Of a stretch of DNA of 64,000 nucleotides, positions 50,374 through 59,647 are shown piece by piece. This DNA is from Nitriliruptoraceae bacterium (GTDB lineage Bacteria > Actinomycetota > Nitriliruptoria > Nitriliruptorales > Nitriliruptoraceae). The number at the start of each line of letters is the position of its first letter. Positions within the stretch are counted from its first letter, which is position 1. Where the stretch lies: contig PXDB01000039.1 in NCBI GenBank assembly GCA_003565155.1, positions 1 to 64,000 on the forward strand, read 5' to 3'. The translations under genes and the position numbers were made by a program. The notes beneath the pieces were generated by a model, which searched no databases, had not been told where the DNA came from, and worked only from the letters and a program-made list of their open reading frames with translations.

Positions 50374-51893
50374 TGGGACGGGCCCTGGCGATCGTGCGCG
50401 GCGTCGCTCTCCTCGGGCTGTCGCCGCGCGAGGTCCGGGTGGAGGCCACCAGCAGCCCCGGGCTTCCGGTGCTGCGCCTGGTGGGCCTCCCGGACGCGGC
50501 CGTGCGCGAGGCCGGGGACCGGGTCCGTGCGGCGATCACCCGGCACGGCCTTCGGTGGCCGGGCGAGCGGCTGGTCGTCAACCTCGCCCCGGCTGATCTG
50601 CCCAAGGTCGGCTCCGCCTTCGACCTTCCCCTGGCGGTCGCCGTGCTGGCGGCCACCGGTCAGGTCCCGGTGGAGGTGGCAGCTGGCTGCTGGGCCTGTG
50701 GGGAGCTCGGTCTCGACGGGTCCGTCCGGCCGGTGGCGGGTCAGCTGCCCCTGGTCGCCGGTGCCGGGCAGCTCGGTGCGCAGCGCCTCCTGGTGCCCGC
50801 CGCCGCTGCCGCGGAGGCCGCACTGGTCTCCGGACCCGAGCTCCTCCCGGTCGCCGACCTCGGTGAGGTCGTGGAGCTGCTCACGGGTCGGCGACGACCA
50901 CGCCACGTGGCACCCCTGACCGTGCGCAGCACCGCTCCCGGGCCCGATCTCGCGGAGCTACGCGGGCAGCCCCTGGCCCGCCGTGCCGTGGAGCTCGCGG
51001 CGGTCGGCGGTCACCACCTGCTCCTCTCGGGACCACCGGGCTGCGGGAAGTCGATGCTCGCGGACCGCCTGCCCGGGATCCTCCCCGAGCTGTCCACCGA
51101 CCAGGCGCTGGAGGTCGCCGCGCTGCACTCCGTGGCGAGCCTGCGCAGTCCCGACCAGCCCCTGGAACGACGACCACCCCTGCGCGCGCCACAGCAGGTG
51201 GTATCCGCCGCGGCGCTGGTGGGCGGTGGGTCGGGGGTGCCGCGGCCGGGTGAGGTGAGCCTCGCGCACCACGGTGTCCTGGTCCTCGATGAGCTGCTCG
51301 AGATCCCGCGACCGGTGCTCGACGCCCTGCGGCAACCCCTGGAGCGGGGCGAGGTGGTGCTCACCCGCTCCCGGGCCCGGGTCAGCTATCCGGCGCGGGT
51401 GCTGCTCGTCGCGGCGACCAACCCCTGCCCATGCGGCTTCCTCGGCGATCCGCGCCGGTCCTGCACCTGTCGTCCGGACCGCGTCGAGCGCTACCGGGCG
51501 CGACTGTCCGGGCCGCTGCTCGACCGTCTCGACCTGCAGGTGTCGCTGCGCCCGCTGGACCACCGTGATCTGCTCGACGCACCGACCGGTGAGCCCTCGG
51601 CCGTGGTGGCGGACAGGGTGGCCGCTGCACGCCAGCTCGCTACGGAGCGTTCGGGACCCGGAGCGCTCAACCGGGACGCCCCGACACCACAGCTGCGTCG
51701 CCGTACCGACGCGAGCGCACTGACCGGGCTGGCCGGAGCGCTGCAGCGGGTCGGTGGCTCCGCCCGTGCCTTCGACCGGACCCTGCGGGTGGCGCGCACC
51801 ATCGCCGACCTCGCCGGCGACGAGATCATCCGTGGTGCACACGTCGAGGAGGCTGTGGCCTACCGTCTGCCGGCGATCCGGGGTGCGGCGTGA
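50373..51893 (+). CDS. ComM/YifB-like magnesium-chelatase-family AAA+ ATPase
   Basis: A 506-residue AAA+ protein. An N-terminal Lon-like S5 domain (1-170) precedes Walker A GPPGCGKSM, Walker B in VLVLDELLEIPR, ATNPCPCG and a C-terminal lid with the Mg_chelatase C domain. ComM proteins are branch-migration helicases in natural transformation of Gram-negatives; with dprA next door a DNA-uptake role is plausible. It overlaps dprA by four bases (GTGA). Confidence 0.88.
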   Translation: MGRALAIVRGVALLGLSPREVRVEATSSPGLPVLRLVGLPDAAVREAGDRVRAAITRHGLRWPGERLVVNLAPADLPKVGSAFDLPLAVAVLAATGQVPVEVAAGCWACGELGLDGSVRPVAGQLPLVAGAGQLGAQRLLVPAAAAAEAALVSGPELLPVADLGEVVELLTGRRRPRHVAPLTVRSTAPGPDLAELRGQPLARRAVELAAVGGHHLLLSGPPGCGKSMLADRLPGILPELSTDQALEVAALHSVASLRSPDQPLERRPPLRAPQQVVSAAALVGGGSGVPRPGEVSLAHHGVLVLDELLEIPRPVLDALRQPLERGEVVLTRSRARVSYPARVLLVAATNPCPCGFLGDPRRSCTCRPDRVERYRARLSGPLLDRLDLQVSLRPLDHRDLLDAPTGEPSAVVADRVAAARQLATERSGPGALNRDAPTPQLRRRTDASALTGLAGALQRVGGSARAFDRTLRVARTIADLAGDEIIRGAHVEEAVAYRLPAIRGAA

Positions 51894-53086
51894 CGACCGT
51901 CGTCATGGACGCGCTCACGGACGCGTGTCAGCCGATCACCGCTCCAGGCAGCGACCCGGAGCTGGTCGCCGCCCTCGTCGCGTGGGCGGTGCGTCCCCGA
52001 CGCACGCTCGAGGCGGTCCGCCGCGTGCTGGCGGCGGGTCCTGCCCCGGATACGGATTCGCACGGTGCTCGGCTGCGGTCCCACGTCCTTCCACAGCTCG
52101 ATCCCGATGACCTGCGCGCTGCCCGCGCTCCCGTGGAGCAGTGGCGGCGGCACGGCTGCCGGGTCGCGATCGTCGGCGATCCTGGCTACCCGGCGCGGCT
52201 TGGTGACGGGTGGCCGCACACCGACGGCCCCGTCCTGCTGGTCTCGCTCGGTGTGCTGGCGACGTCGGTCCCGACGGTGGCGGTGGTCGGTTCCCGGTCG
52301 GCGACCAGCTACGGCATCGGCATCGCCGCGTGGCTGGCCGAGGCCGCCGGGGCCGCCGGCGCGCACGTGCTGTCCGGCGGCGCCGTGGGCATCGACGCGG
52401 CCGCACACCGCGCGGCGCTCGGTACCCGTGGCGGGACCAGCGTGGTGCTCGGTTGCGGCCATGACATCGCCTACCCGCGTGGCCATGCGCGGCCCGGCGG
52501 ACTGTTCGATGCCGTGCGGGCGCAGGGTGGAGCGCTGCTGTCCGAGCAGTTCCCCCAGGTGCCGCCCCGTGCCGGGGTGGTCCGGGCACGGAACCGGATC
52601 GTCGCGGGGTTGGCCGACGTGGTGGTCGTGGTGGAGGGATCGTCCCGGTCGGGAGCCCTGCTCACGGCCACGACCGCCTCGGACCGTGGTCGCCCGGTGC
52701 TGGCGGTCCCTGGTGACGTGCGGGCACCGGGCTCGGTGGCGCCCAACCGGCTGCTGGCCGAGGGCGGCCACCCGTGTACCGAGCCGCAGGACCTCCTGGA
52801 CGCCCTGGGAACCTCCCGCAGCGACCCCGGTGGCGACCCGGACACCGATCGCCCCTTGAGCGTGCTACCGGCGAGCGTCCACGCGGCGCTGGCGGCCGCC
52901 TGGCCGCGCGCGCTGTCGGTCGACCTGCTCCTGGAGCGTGCCGGGCTCGGTGCCGGAGCGGTGCTGTCGGCGCTCACCCGGGCACAGGTGGCCGGCGAGG
53001 TGGTCGAGGGCCCCGACGGCCTGGTGCTGTGTCGCAAGCCGGGTGGCGCGGACACGCCACGGGAGTCGGGCCGGCACGGGTCTTGA
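51890..53086 (+). CDS. dprA: DNA-processing protein DprA
   Basis: A 398-residue protein that loads RecA on incoming single-stranded DNA. The Rossmann core has VAVVGSRSATSYG, LSGGAVGIDAAAH, LGCGHDIAYPRG and ARNRIVAGLADVVVVVE. A C-terminal winged-helix (about 310-385) is present. The xerC promoter overlaps its stop codon. Confidence 0.92.
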   Translation: MTTVVMDALTDACQPITAPGSDPELVAALVAWAVRPRRTLEAVRRVLAAGPAPDTDSHGARLRSHVLPQLDPDDLRAARAPVEQWRRHGCRVAIVGDPGYPARLGDGWPHTDGPVLLVSLGVLATSVPTVAVVGSRSATSYGIGIAAWLAEAAGAAGAHVLSGGAVGIDAAAHRAALGTRGGTSVVLGCGHDIAYPRGHARPGGLFDAVRAQGGALLSEQFPQVPPRAGVVRARNRIVAGLADVVVVVEGSSRSGALLTATTASDRGRPVLAVPGDVRAPGSVAPNRLLAEGGHPCTEPQDLLDALGTSRSDPGGDPDTDRPLSVLPASVHAALAAAWPRALSVDLLLERAGLGAGAVLSALTRAQVAGEVVEGPDGLVLCRKPGGADTPRESGRHGS

Positions 53087-53111
53087 CTTGCACCACAACA
53101 GCGCACAGGCT
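53083..53111 (+). promoter_or_regulatory. Promoter of xerC, leaderless
   Basis: TTGACT (53083-53088), 17 bases, CAGGCT (53106-53111), then 6 bases to the GTG at 53118. The -35 box contains the dprA stop codon. Confidence 0.6.
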
Positions 53112-53117
53112 CACCAC

Positions 53118-54161
53118 GTGTCCTTCCCCAACGCAGCTGCTCCCCACGTCACCGGCCCGGACGAGGCCGGCATGACGTCAGCAGGCAGCGACCTGGCAGG
53201 TCGCACCGCGATCAGCCCCGCGTGGCAGACGGCGCTCGAGGCGTTCCTCACCTATGTCCAGGGTGAGCTCGGGCGACGCGAGAACACCGTGGCGGCCTAC
53301 CGGCGTGACGTGGAGGATCTCGCACGGACGTGCGGGTCGTGGGGGGTGGACGCACCAGGGCAGGTGGACGTGCAGACCCTGCGCCGGTACCTGGCGGCGC
53401 TGCGGTCCCGTGGCTACGCACGCAGCACCGCAGCGCGCCGCGCGTCCAGCATCCGTGCCTGCTTCGGTCTCCTGGCCCGGCGCGGCCTGATCGAGAAGGA
53501 CCCGTCCGCGACGCTCGCCGCACCCAAGCAGGGCCGTCATCTGCCCCGGGTGCTCCGCGTGGACCAGGTCGCCGCCCTCCTGGACGCGGTCGAGGGTGAC
53601 GGCCCGGTGTCCCTGCGGGACAGGGCGCTGCTCGAGCTGCTGTACGCCGCCGGGGCCCGCATCGGCGAGGTGTGCCCGCTGCCCCTGGGTGCCCTCCACC
53701 TCGACGAACGTCTGGTGCGGCTCGCCGGCAAGGGTGGCAAGCAGCGCCTCGTGCCGGTCGGGGATCCCGCCGTCGAGGTGGTGCGGCGCTACCTCGGTGC
53801 AGGCCGGCCGCTCCTGGCGCGCGAACCCGTCCCCGATGCGCTCCTGCTGGGCGACCAGGGACGCAGCCTCGCGCCCCGGGGCGCACGGGAGATCGTCGCC
53901 CGCACCGCACGCCGGGCCGGGCTCGGCCACGTCACCCCCCATACCCTCCGCCACAGCATGGCGACCCACCTGCTGGAGGGCGGTGCGGACCTGCGTCAGG
54001 TCCAGGAGCTGCTCGGACACGCGTCGCTGGCCACGACACAGCGCTACACCCACCTCTCCCGCGGGCAGCTGCAGGAGGCGCATGCTGCGGCGCATCCGCG
54101 GGCCCGGCACTCGGCCGCGGGGTCCGGCGGCTCGGATAGCCTCAGGGGGCGGATAGGCTGA
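53118..54161 (+). CDS. xerC: Tyrosine recombinase XerC/XerD
   Basis: A 347-residue chromosome dimer resolvase. A SAM-like N-terminal domain (about 35-125) precedes the catalytic domain with R181 in AGARIGE, Lys in GKGGKQR, H276 and R279 in HTLRHSMATHLL, H301 in GHASLATTQ and Tyr310. XerC or XerD cannot be separated by sequence alone; I use the position before rpsB. GTG 53118 follows the promoter by 6 bases; ATG 53172, with GAGG before it, is a good alternative (329 residues). Confidence 0.88.
   Translation: MSFPNAAAPHVTGPDEAGMTSAGSDLAGRTAISPAWQTALEAFLTYVQGELGRRENTVAAYRRDVEDLARTCGSWGVDAPGQVDVQTLRRYLAALRSRGYARSTAARRASSIRACFGLLARRGLIEKDPSATLAAPKQGRHLPRVLRVDQVAALLDAVEGDGPVSLRDRALLELLYAAGARIGEVCPLPLGALHLDERLVRLAGKGGKQRLVPVGDPAVEVVRRYLGAGRPLLAREPVPDALLLGDQGRSLAPRGAREIVARTARRAGLGHVTPHTLRHSMATHLLEGGADLRQVQELLGHASLATTQRYTHLSRGQLQEAHAAAHPRARHSAAGSGGSDSLRGRIG
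54154..54159 (+). promoter_or_regulatory. -10 box for the WhiG-like sigma gene
   Basis: TAGGCT, 64 bases before the GTG at 54218. A second box, TAGCCT at 54137-54142, lies inside the end of xerC. Confidence 0.45.
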
Positions 54162-54217
54162 CCGAGCGAGGACCCGGGAACCTGCAACGTCCGGGCAGCC
54201 GGGCGCGAGGAGCGGCC

Positions 54218-54997
54218 GTGAGCACGTCCGCGATCACCGAGGCAGAGGTCGCCGCACTGTGGGCGGCCTACATCGCTGCGCGCGATCTGGATGTCCGGGA
54301 ACAGCTCATCGTGCACTACGCGCCGCTGGTCAAGTACGTCGCCGGCCGCGTTGCCGTCGGTATGCCGGCGCACGTCGAGCACGCGGACCTGGTCAGCTAC
54401 GGCATCTTCGGGTTGATGGACGCGATCGAGAAGTTCGAGCCGGAGCGTGGGTACAAGTTCGAGACCTACGCGGTGGCCCGGATCCGCGGGGCCATCATCG
54501 ACGAGCTGCGCAGCGTCGACTGGGTCCCACGTTCGGTGCGCACACGTGCCCGGCAGGTGGAGGCCGCCATGCAGCGGCTGGAAGCCACGCGCAAGCGCAC
54601 GCCGAGCGACGAGGAGCTGGCAGAGGAGCTCGGCTGGAGCCTCGAGGAGCTGCAGGACACCCTGGCGCGCATGTCCATGACCTCGATCGCGGCGCTCGAC
54701 GAGGTCCTCGATGTCGGCGACGGTGACCGCATCACCCTGGTGGACACCCTCCAGGACCTCACCGCGTCCCTACCCGAGGAGACCCTCGACGACGCGGAGA
54801 CCAAACGACTGCTGCGCGAGACCCTGACGCGGCTGACGGAGCGCGAGCAGACCGTGTTGGGGCTGTACTACTTCGAAGGCATGACCCTGGCCCAGGTCGG
54901 AGAGGTGCTCGGCGTGACCGAGTCCCGTGTGTGTCAGATCCACACCAAGGCGGTACTCAGCCTCAGGGCCAAGCTCGGAGAGCTGATCCACGGCTGA
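54218..54997 (+). CDS. WhiG/FliA-type sigma-28 factor
   Basis: A 259-residue group 3 sigma factor. Region 2 covers about 30-95 with DLVSYGIFGLMDAIEKFEPE and FETYAVARIRGAIIDELR; region 3 includes the WVPRSVRTRAR linker and TPSDEELAEELG; region 4 ends with LTEREQTVLGLYYFEGMTL and ESRVCQIHTKAV. In Streptomyces WhiG controls sporulation; in motile bacteria FliA drives flagellar genes. No flagellar or spore gene is in the window. GAGGAG precedes the GTG. Confidence 0.9.
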   Translation: MSTSAITEAEVAALWAAYIAARDLDVREQLIVHYAPLVKYVAGRVAVGMPAHVEHADLVSYGIFGLMDAIEKFEPERGYKFETYAVARIRGAIIDELRSVDWVPRSVRTRARQVEAAMQRLEATRKRTPSDEELAEELGWSLEELQDTLARMSMTSIAALDEVLDVGDGDRITLVDTLQDLTASLPEETLDDAETKRLLRETLTRLTEREQTVLGLYYFEGMTLAQVGEVLGVTESRVCQIHTKAVLSLRAKLGELIHG

Positions 54998-55081
54998 GAT
55001 CGGGGGGTCGGGCGCACGGCGGTCGCCCTGCTCATCCACAGGGGTGGACCAGCCCCGCCCGGCGCGTCGATGCCGGCGTCG

Positions 55082-55087
55082 TAGGGT
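55082..55087 (+). promoter_or_regulatory. -10 box for the LytM-hydrolase gene
   Basis: TAGGGT, 36 bases before the ATG at 55124; a GGAGG lies in the leader. Confidence 0.5.
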
Positions 55088-55123
55088 GCGCCGTCCACCG
55101 ACCGGGGGCACGGAGGCTGGGCC

Positions 55124-56866
55124 ATGCCCCCTGCCACGCTGCCAACCGCGTCGCCGCGGCTATCGGCGCCACGAGGTGCGCCTGCACGAGCCCGCAGGGC
55201 GGTGGTCATCGCGCTGCTGGCGACCCTCTCGCTCGCGCTGGGCACGCCGTCCACGTCCGCGGAAGGCGCGCCGCCCTTCGCCGCCGCGGTCGACCCGCGG
55301 GTGCCGGGCTGGGCTCCGGACCTCGGGGTGCCGGTGCGCTACCAGGCGCCGGCTCCAGGGCGCATCCTGCGCCGGTTCGAACCACCGGCGACCGCCTTCG
55401 GTGCCGGACATCGTGGCGTGGACCTCGACCTCGCGGTCGGTGGAACGGCCCGTGCCGCCGGTCGCGGCGTCGTCCGCTTCGCGGGGCCCGTGGCGGGCCG
55501 GGGGTGGGTCAGCGTCGCCCACAGCGACGGCCATCTGACGACCTACGGGCCCCTCACCGGCCTCCGGGTCGCGCGCGGTACGACCGTCGCGGCGGGGCAG
55601 GCCCTCGGCGTGCTCGACGCCGGCGGACACGGCGCGGGCGGTCGGGATCAGGGGTTGCACTGGGGCGCCCGTGACCACACCGGCACCTACATCGACCCGC
55701 TGTCGCTGCTCGGTGTGGATGACCGCCGGCCCTCCCTGGTCGGGGAGGGGAGCTGGCGTGGGACCGAGCACCAGGTCCGTGCCTACGCACCCTGGGAGGG
55801 CGGGCGGATGGCGGGCACCCTGGTTACCGGCAGCCCGACCGCGGAGCGCCCGGGGTTCGCCGTCCCACCGAACCCCAACCACGCCATCCTCCTGCCGGGG
55901 CTCGGCACCTCCTCCTCGAGCCAGGTGCTGGATGCCGGCTACCTCGGCTACGCCCCGGAGAGCGTGACCGCCTTCTCCTACGCGGGCCGCGCGTCGGGCA
56001 GCACCGGCGCGACCGACCCCCGGCGTGATCAGCGGCCCTACGGTCCGCAACACACCTGGCAGGGTCCCGCACCGGCGGCTGCGCGGCTCGCGGAGCAGCT
56101 GCGGGTGCAGGCGGCCAGGGAGCCCGGCCGGGCCGTGGACCTGATCGGACACTCCATGGGTGGGCTGGTGATCCTGCACTACCTGCTCGACCACCACGAC
56201 CCCTACGACCCGACCCTGCCGCCGATCGGCCACGTCGTCACGATCGCCTCGCCGCTGCGGGGATCCGACCTCGCGGTGGTGGGAGAGGTGGTCGGCAGCG
56301 ACGTGCTCCTCGGTCCCGTGGCCGCCGGGCTGCAGCAGGCGACCGCCGGATCAGGGCAGCGGCTGCCGCTCCAGGCACCGGCGATCGGGCAGTTGGCCGC
56401 CGGGAGCGAGGAGACCCTCGCCCTTGCCGACGCGTGGGATCGCGCCCTCGCGGACGGTGTCGCGGGGCCGCTGGCGACCGGCACCCGCTTGCTGACCATC
56501 GGCGGTAGTCGGGACCTGGTCGTCACCCCGCACCGCACCCGCCATCCGGCCACCCACCGGAGCCCGCACGGGCTCGGTGGCACGGTGCAGGAGCTCCCCG
56601 GTACGAGCGGCGTTGCCGACGGGCCGCTCATCGATCATCGCGTCCTGCCGGGGGGCCACAGCTCGGTCCTGGACACCGAGGCCGTCCACGAGGTGACCTG
56701 GCGCTTCCTCGCCGGCGAGGAACCCGTCACGAGCCCGGGCCGAGCGGGCACCGTGATCGGCGGTGAGGTGGGCAACCTCTCGGCCTCGGCTGCGCGTGCG
56801 TTGCACCTGTGGGGACTCTGGCGCGCCCCAGCCATCCGCACGCCGGCCGCGCCGCCGCTACCCTGA
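55124..56866 (+). CDS. Exported fusion of a degenerate LytM domain and a PGAP1-like alpha/beta hydrolase
   Basis: A 580-residue secreted protein. A Sec signal peptide (about 20-46) is followed by a LytM/M23 domain (about 75-195): H96 and D100 in HRGVDLDL and H179 in LHWG keep the zinc ligands. However, the HxH catalytic His is Gly (QGLHWG) and YGHL reads YGPL, so cleavage is doubtful. A lipase-type hydrolase follows (about 250-550) with S344 in GHSMGG, D464 in GGSRDLVVTP and H512 in GGHSS, a complete triad. Actinobacteria usually have a plain M23 gene here, before rpsB. The target is unknown. Confidence 0.8.
   Translation: MPPATLPTASPRLSAPRGAPARARRAVVIALLATLSLALGTPSTSAEGAPPFAAAVDPRVPGWAPDLGVPVRYQAPAPGRILRRFEPPATAFGAGHRGVDLDLAVGGTARAAGRGVVRFAGPVAGRGWVSVAHSDGHLTTYGPLTGLRVARGTTVAAGQALGVLDAGGHGAGGRDQGLHWGARDHTGTYIDPLSLLGVDDRRPSLVGEGSWRGTEHQVRAYAPWEGGRMAGTLVTGSPTAERPGFAVPPNPNHAILLPGLGTSSSSQVLDAGYLGYAPESVTAFSYAGRASGSTGATDPRRDQRPYGPQHTWQGPAPAAARLAEQLRVQAAREPGRAVDLIGHSMGGLVILHYLLDHHDPYDPTLPPIGHVVTIASPLRGSDLAVVGEVVGSDVLLGPVAAGLQQATAGSGQRLPLQAPAIGQLAAGSEETLALADAWDRALADGVAGPLATGTRLLTIGGSRDLVVTPHRTRHPATHRSPHGLGGTVQELPGTSGVADGPLIDHRVLPGGHSSVLDTEAVHEVTWRFLAGEEPVTSPGRAGTVIGGEVGNLSASAARALHLWGLWRAPAIRTPAAPPLP
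56859..56864 (+). promoter_or_regulatory. -10 box for rpsB-tsf
   Basis: TACCCT overlaps the stop of the hydrolase gene and would give rpsB a leader of about 255 bases that begins with the hairpin at 56872. Confidence 0.5.
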
Positions 56867-56871
56867 CAGCA

Positions 56872-56896
56872 GGGTCCGGTCACGCTGACCGGACCC
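56872..56896 (+). terminator. Strong hairpin after the hydrolase gene
   Basis: A perfect 11-bp stem, GGGTCCGGTCA with TGACCGGACCC, and loop CGC, beginning 5 bases after the stop codon. It may terminate the hydrolase gene. If the TACCCT at 56859 is the rpsB promoter, it is instead the first element of the rpsB leader. GTGCCGATCAC is repeated at 56903 and 56914 after it. Confidence 0.65.
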
Positions 56897-57126
56897 CTCG
56901 TCGTGCCGATCACGTGCCGATCACGTGCCGTCACGTCGGGTCGACGGAGCAGTGCGCGGACGCGCCCGCTTCCGGACGCAACCCCATCACACACGCTCGC
57001 TGACGGGCGACCCCGGTGCCTCGGCCACGCCGAGGTGGGTCGCACCCCGGCAGCGGCCGCGCGCGGCCGCCCCCGGGACCCGGAGGATGCGGGCGGAGGA
57101 CCAACCGAACCCCAGGAGGAACTGCA

Positions 57127-58029
57127 GTGGCCGTCACCAGCATGCGCCAGCTGCTCGAGGCGGGTGTCCACTTCGGACACCAGACCCGGCGCTGGAACCC
57201 CAAGATGCGACGCTTCATCTACGGCGAGCGCGGCGGGATCTACGTCATCGATCTGCGCCAGACCGTGCAGCACATCGAGAAGGCCTACAGCTTCACACGG
57301 GATCTGGTCGCCAAGGGCGGCACCGTGCTGTTCGTGGGTACCAAGAAGCAGGCGCGCGACACGATCGAGTACCAGGCGAACCGCGTCGGCATGCCGTACG
57401 TCACCGAGCGGTGGATGGGCGGCATGCTCACCAACTTCGAGACCATCAAGTCGCGGATCGGACGCCTGAAGGAGCTGGAGGCCATGGAGGCCTCGGGCAC
57501 CTTCGAGCTGCTGCCGAAGAAGGAGGTCCTCCAGCTCGAGCGGGAGCGGGAGAAGCTCCAGACCAACCTCGGTGGCATCCGCGAGATGGGCAAGCTGCCC
57601 GACGCCGTCTGGGTGGTGGACACCGTCATCGAGGAGATCGCGGTCAAGGAGGCCAACCGGCTCCACATCCCGGTCGTCGGCATCCTCGACACCAACTGCG
57701 ACCCCGACGTGGTGCAGTACCCGGTCCCCGGCAACGACGACGCGATCCGCAGCTCCGCGCTGCTGACCCGCATCATCGCCGATGCCTGCGCGGACGGGCT
57801 GCTCCTGCGTGCCTCACGCTCGCCGGACGAGGAGTTGCGTGAGCAGGCGCTCAAAGCCACGGAGTCCGCTGACAGCGGCGTCGCCGCGGCGGAGCCGAAG
57901 GCCGAGTGGGAGATCGAGCTGGAGCGTCAGCAGGCCGCCGAGCAGGCCACCCGCGCGGCAGGCGAGGACAGCACCCCCGCCGCCACGCCGCCTCCGGCCG
58001 AGCCGCCGGCGCCCGAGTCCCAGGGCTGA
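57127..58029 (+). CDS. rpsB: 30S ribosomal protein S2 (uS2)
   Basis: A 300-residue S2. It begins [19 protein letters not shown] as the family does, with [20 protein letters not shown] and [17 protein letters not shown] 60-residue Ala/Pro/Glu tail extends it, as in other actinobacteria. AGGAGGA precedes the GTG at 57127; an open frame further upstream is not S2-like. It heads the rpsB-tsf pair. Confidence 0.95.
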   Translation: MAVTSMRQLLEAGVHFGHQTRRWNPKMRRFIYGERGGIYVIDLRQTVQHIEKAYSFTRDLVAKGGTVLFVGTKKQARDTIEYQANRVGMPYVTERWMGGMLTNFETIKSRIGRLKELEAMEASGTFELLPKKEVLQLEREREKLQTNLGGIREMGKLPDAVWVVDTVIEEIAVKEANRLHIPVVGILDTNCDPDVVQYPVPGNDDAIRSSALLTRIIADACADGLLLRASRSPDEELREQALKATESADSGVAAAEPKAEWEIELERQQAAEQATRAAGEDSTPAATPPPAEPPAPESQG

Positions 58030-58113
58030 GTCCAGCGACACCACACCGGGCGGGGCGTGCACCCCGCCCACAACCCGCGCCCGCACCCGTCGGGCATCCC
58101 GAAGGAGAACCCC

Positions 58114-58725
58114 GTGGCGATCACCGCTGCAGACGTCAAGCAGCTGCGCGAGCTGACAAACGCGCCGATGATGGCGTGCAAGAAGGCCCTCGTCGACGCC
58201 GACGGCGACATGGACAAGGCTGCGGAGCTGGTCCGTGAGCGCACCGGTGCGAAGATGGATGCGCGTGCGGCGGACCGCACCGCGGGCGAGGGCCTGGTGC
58301 ACACCTACCTGCACGCGCCGACGCCCGGCATGCCCGCCAAGGTCGGCGTCATGCTCCAGCTGTCGTGCGAGACCGACTTCGTCGCCAAGGCCGACGCGGT
58401 CCAGAAGCTCGCCAAGGACCTGGCGATGCACATCGCCGCCGCCAAGCCGTTGGTGGTCACCGAGGCGCAGGTCGACGAGAGCCTGCTGGACAAGGAGCGG
58501 GAGTTCGCCCGCAAGGAGGCCCTCGACCAGGGCAAGCCGGAGCACATCGTCGAGCGCATCGTCGACGGCAAGGTCAAGAAGGTCTACGAGGAGTGGGTGC
58601 TGCTCAACCAGCCCTTCGTCCTCGATGGTGACAAGACCGTCGCCCAGGCGATCAGCGATGTGCAGGCCACCGTCGGCGAGAAGCTCGAGGTCGCCCGCTT
58701 CGCCCGCTTCGAGGTGGGTGCCTGA
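58114..58725 (+). CDS. tsf: Elongation factor Ts
   Basis: A 203-residue nucleotide exchange factor for EF-Tu. The N-terminal UBA domain ends [20 protein letters not shown] and the core motif is [14 protein letters not shown]. It is the short form with a reduced second dimerisation half, within the normal range. AAGGAGA precedes the GTG. It lies 84 bases after rpsB. Confidence 0.94.
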   Translation: MAITAADVKQLRELTNAPMMACKKALVDADGDMDKAAELVRERTGAKMDARAADRTAGEGLVHTYLHAPTPGMPAKVGVMLQLSCETDFVAKADAVQKLAKDLAMHIAAAKPLVVTEAQVDESLLDKEREFARKEALDQGKPEHIVERIVDGKVKKVYEEWVLLNQPFVLDGDKTVAQAISDVQATVGEKLEVARFARFEVGA

Positions 58726-58785
58726 CGCCTTGCGGGGTCGGTGGGCCCGACCCCGCCGTCGTGCCGGGTCGTGGCGGGACGCCGC

Positions 58786-58791
58786 TAGGCT
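58786..58791 (+). promoter_or_regulatory. -10 box for pyrH-frr-cdsA
   Basis: TAGGCT, 72 bases before the pyrH GTG and 52 before the minicistron start. Confidence 0.5.
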
Positions 58792-58832
58792 GCCCGCCGG
58801 GGCCGGTCGGCGACCCCGCAGCGGTGAACCAC

Positions 58833-58872
58833 GAGGTGCACGGTGACACAGCGAGGTGCACGGTGACACAGC
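58833..58872 (+). repeat. 20-bp direct duplication covering the pyrH ribosome site and start
   Basis: GAGGTGCACGGTGACACAGC occurs twice in a row, at 58833 and 58853. Each copy carries its own GAGGTG and GTG, so the ribosome-binding region is doubled. The copies are identical, so the event may be recent or kept by selection. Confidence 0.95.
58843..58866 (+). CDS. Seven-codon minicistron upstream of pyrH
   Basis: The first GTG of the 20-bp duplication opens a frame reading M-T-Q-R-G-A-R and stop. Its TGA (58864-58866) overlaps the pyrH GTG (58863-58865) in a GTGA junction. It has GAGGTG five bases upstream. It could couple pyrH translation to its own, or compete with it. Translation is not shown. 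Confidence 0.45.
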   Translation: MTQRGAR

Positions 58873-59603
58873 GAGTGCCCCTGCAGCGCGTGCTGCTCAA
58901 GCTGTCCGGCGAGGCGTTCTCCGACCCGGAGGTCAAGGGCGGTATCGACCCCGGCATCGTGCGTCAGGTCGCCACGGAGATCGCCGAACTCCAGGCCAGC
59001 GACGGCACCGAGGTGGGCATCGTCGTCGGTGGCGGCAACATCTTCCGTGGCAACTCGCCGGCCGCCTCCGGGATGGACCGGTCCTCTGCGGACCACATGG
59101 GCATGCTCGCGACCGTGATCAACGCCCTCGCCCTCCAGGACGCGCTGGAGAAGGTGGGGGTGGAGACGCGGACCCAGACCGCGGTGGCCATGCAGGAGCT
59201 CGCCGAGCCCTACATCCGCCGGCGCGCGGTGCGCCATCTCGAGAAGGGGCGTGTGGTGATCTTCGCCGCTGGTCTCGGCGCCCCCTACTTCACCACCGAC
59301 ACCACCGCAGCCCAGCGCGCACTGGAGATCGGCGCCGACGCCATCCTCAAGGGCACCCAGGTGGACGGCGTCTATGACCGCGACCCCAAGCGGGATGCCA
59401 GCGCCACCCGCTACGACGAGATCGATTTCCTGTCCGTGTTGAACCAGGGCCTGAAGGTCATGGACGCCACGGCCATCTCGCTGTGCATGGACAACGCCCT
59501 CCCCATCGTGGTCTTCGAGCTGCTCCACGAGGGCAACATCCGCAGGGTGGTACGTGGCGAGCCCGTCGGCACCCTCGTGCAGCCGCCCGCACCGACCGCC
59601 TGA
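58863..59603 (+). CDS. pyrH: Uridylate kinase (UMP kinase)
   Basis: A 246-residue amino-acid-kinase-fold enzyme converting UMP to UDP. KLSGEAF is the ATP loop, [11 protein letters not shown] binds [23 protein letters not shown] and DGVYDRDPK complete the site. The start is the second GTG of a 20-bp duplication; the frame of the first copy is different. Position before frr and cdsA is the common order. Confidence 0.94.
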   Translation: MTQRVPLQRVLLKLSGEAFSDPEVKGGIDPGIVRQVATEIAELQASDGTEVGIVVGGGNIFRGNSPAASGMDRSSADHMGMLATVINALALQDALEKVGVETRTQTAVAMQELAEPYIRRRAVRHLEKGRVVIFAAGLGAPYFTTDTTAAQRALEIGADAILKGTQVDGVYDRDPKRDASATRYDEIDFLSVLNQGLKVMDATAISLCMDNALPIVVFELLHEGNIRRVVRGEPVGTLVQPPAPTA

Positions 59604-59647
59604 CCATCCCGACGCCGGGTCGCCCCCGGCTGCCCCAGGAGGACGCG

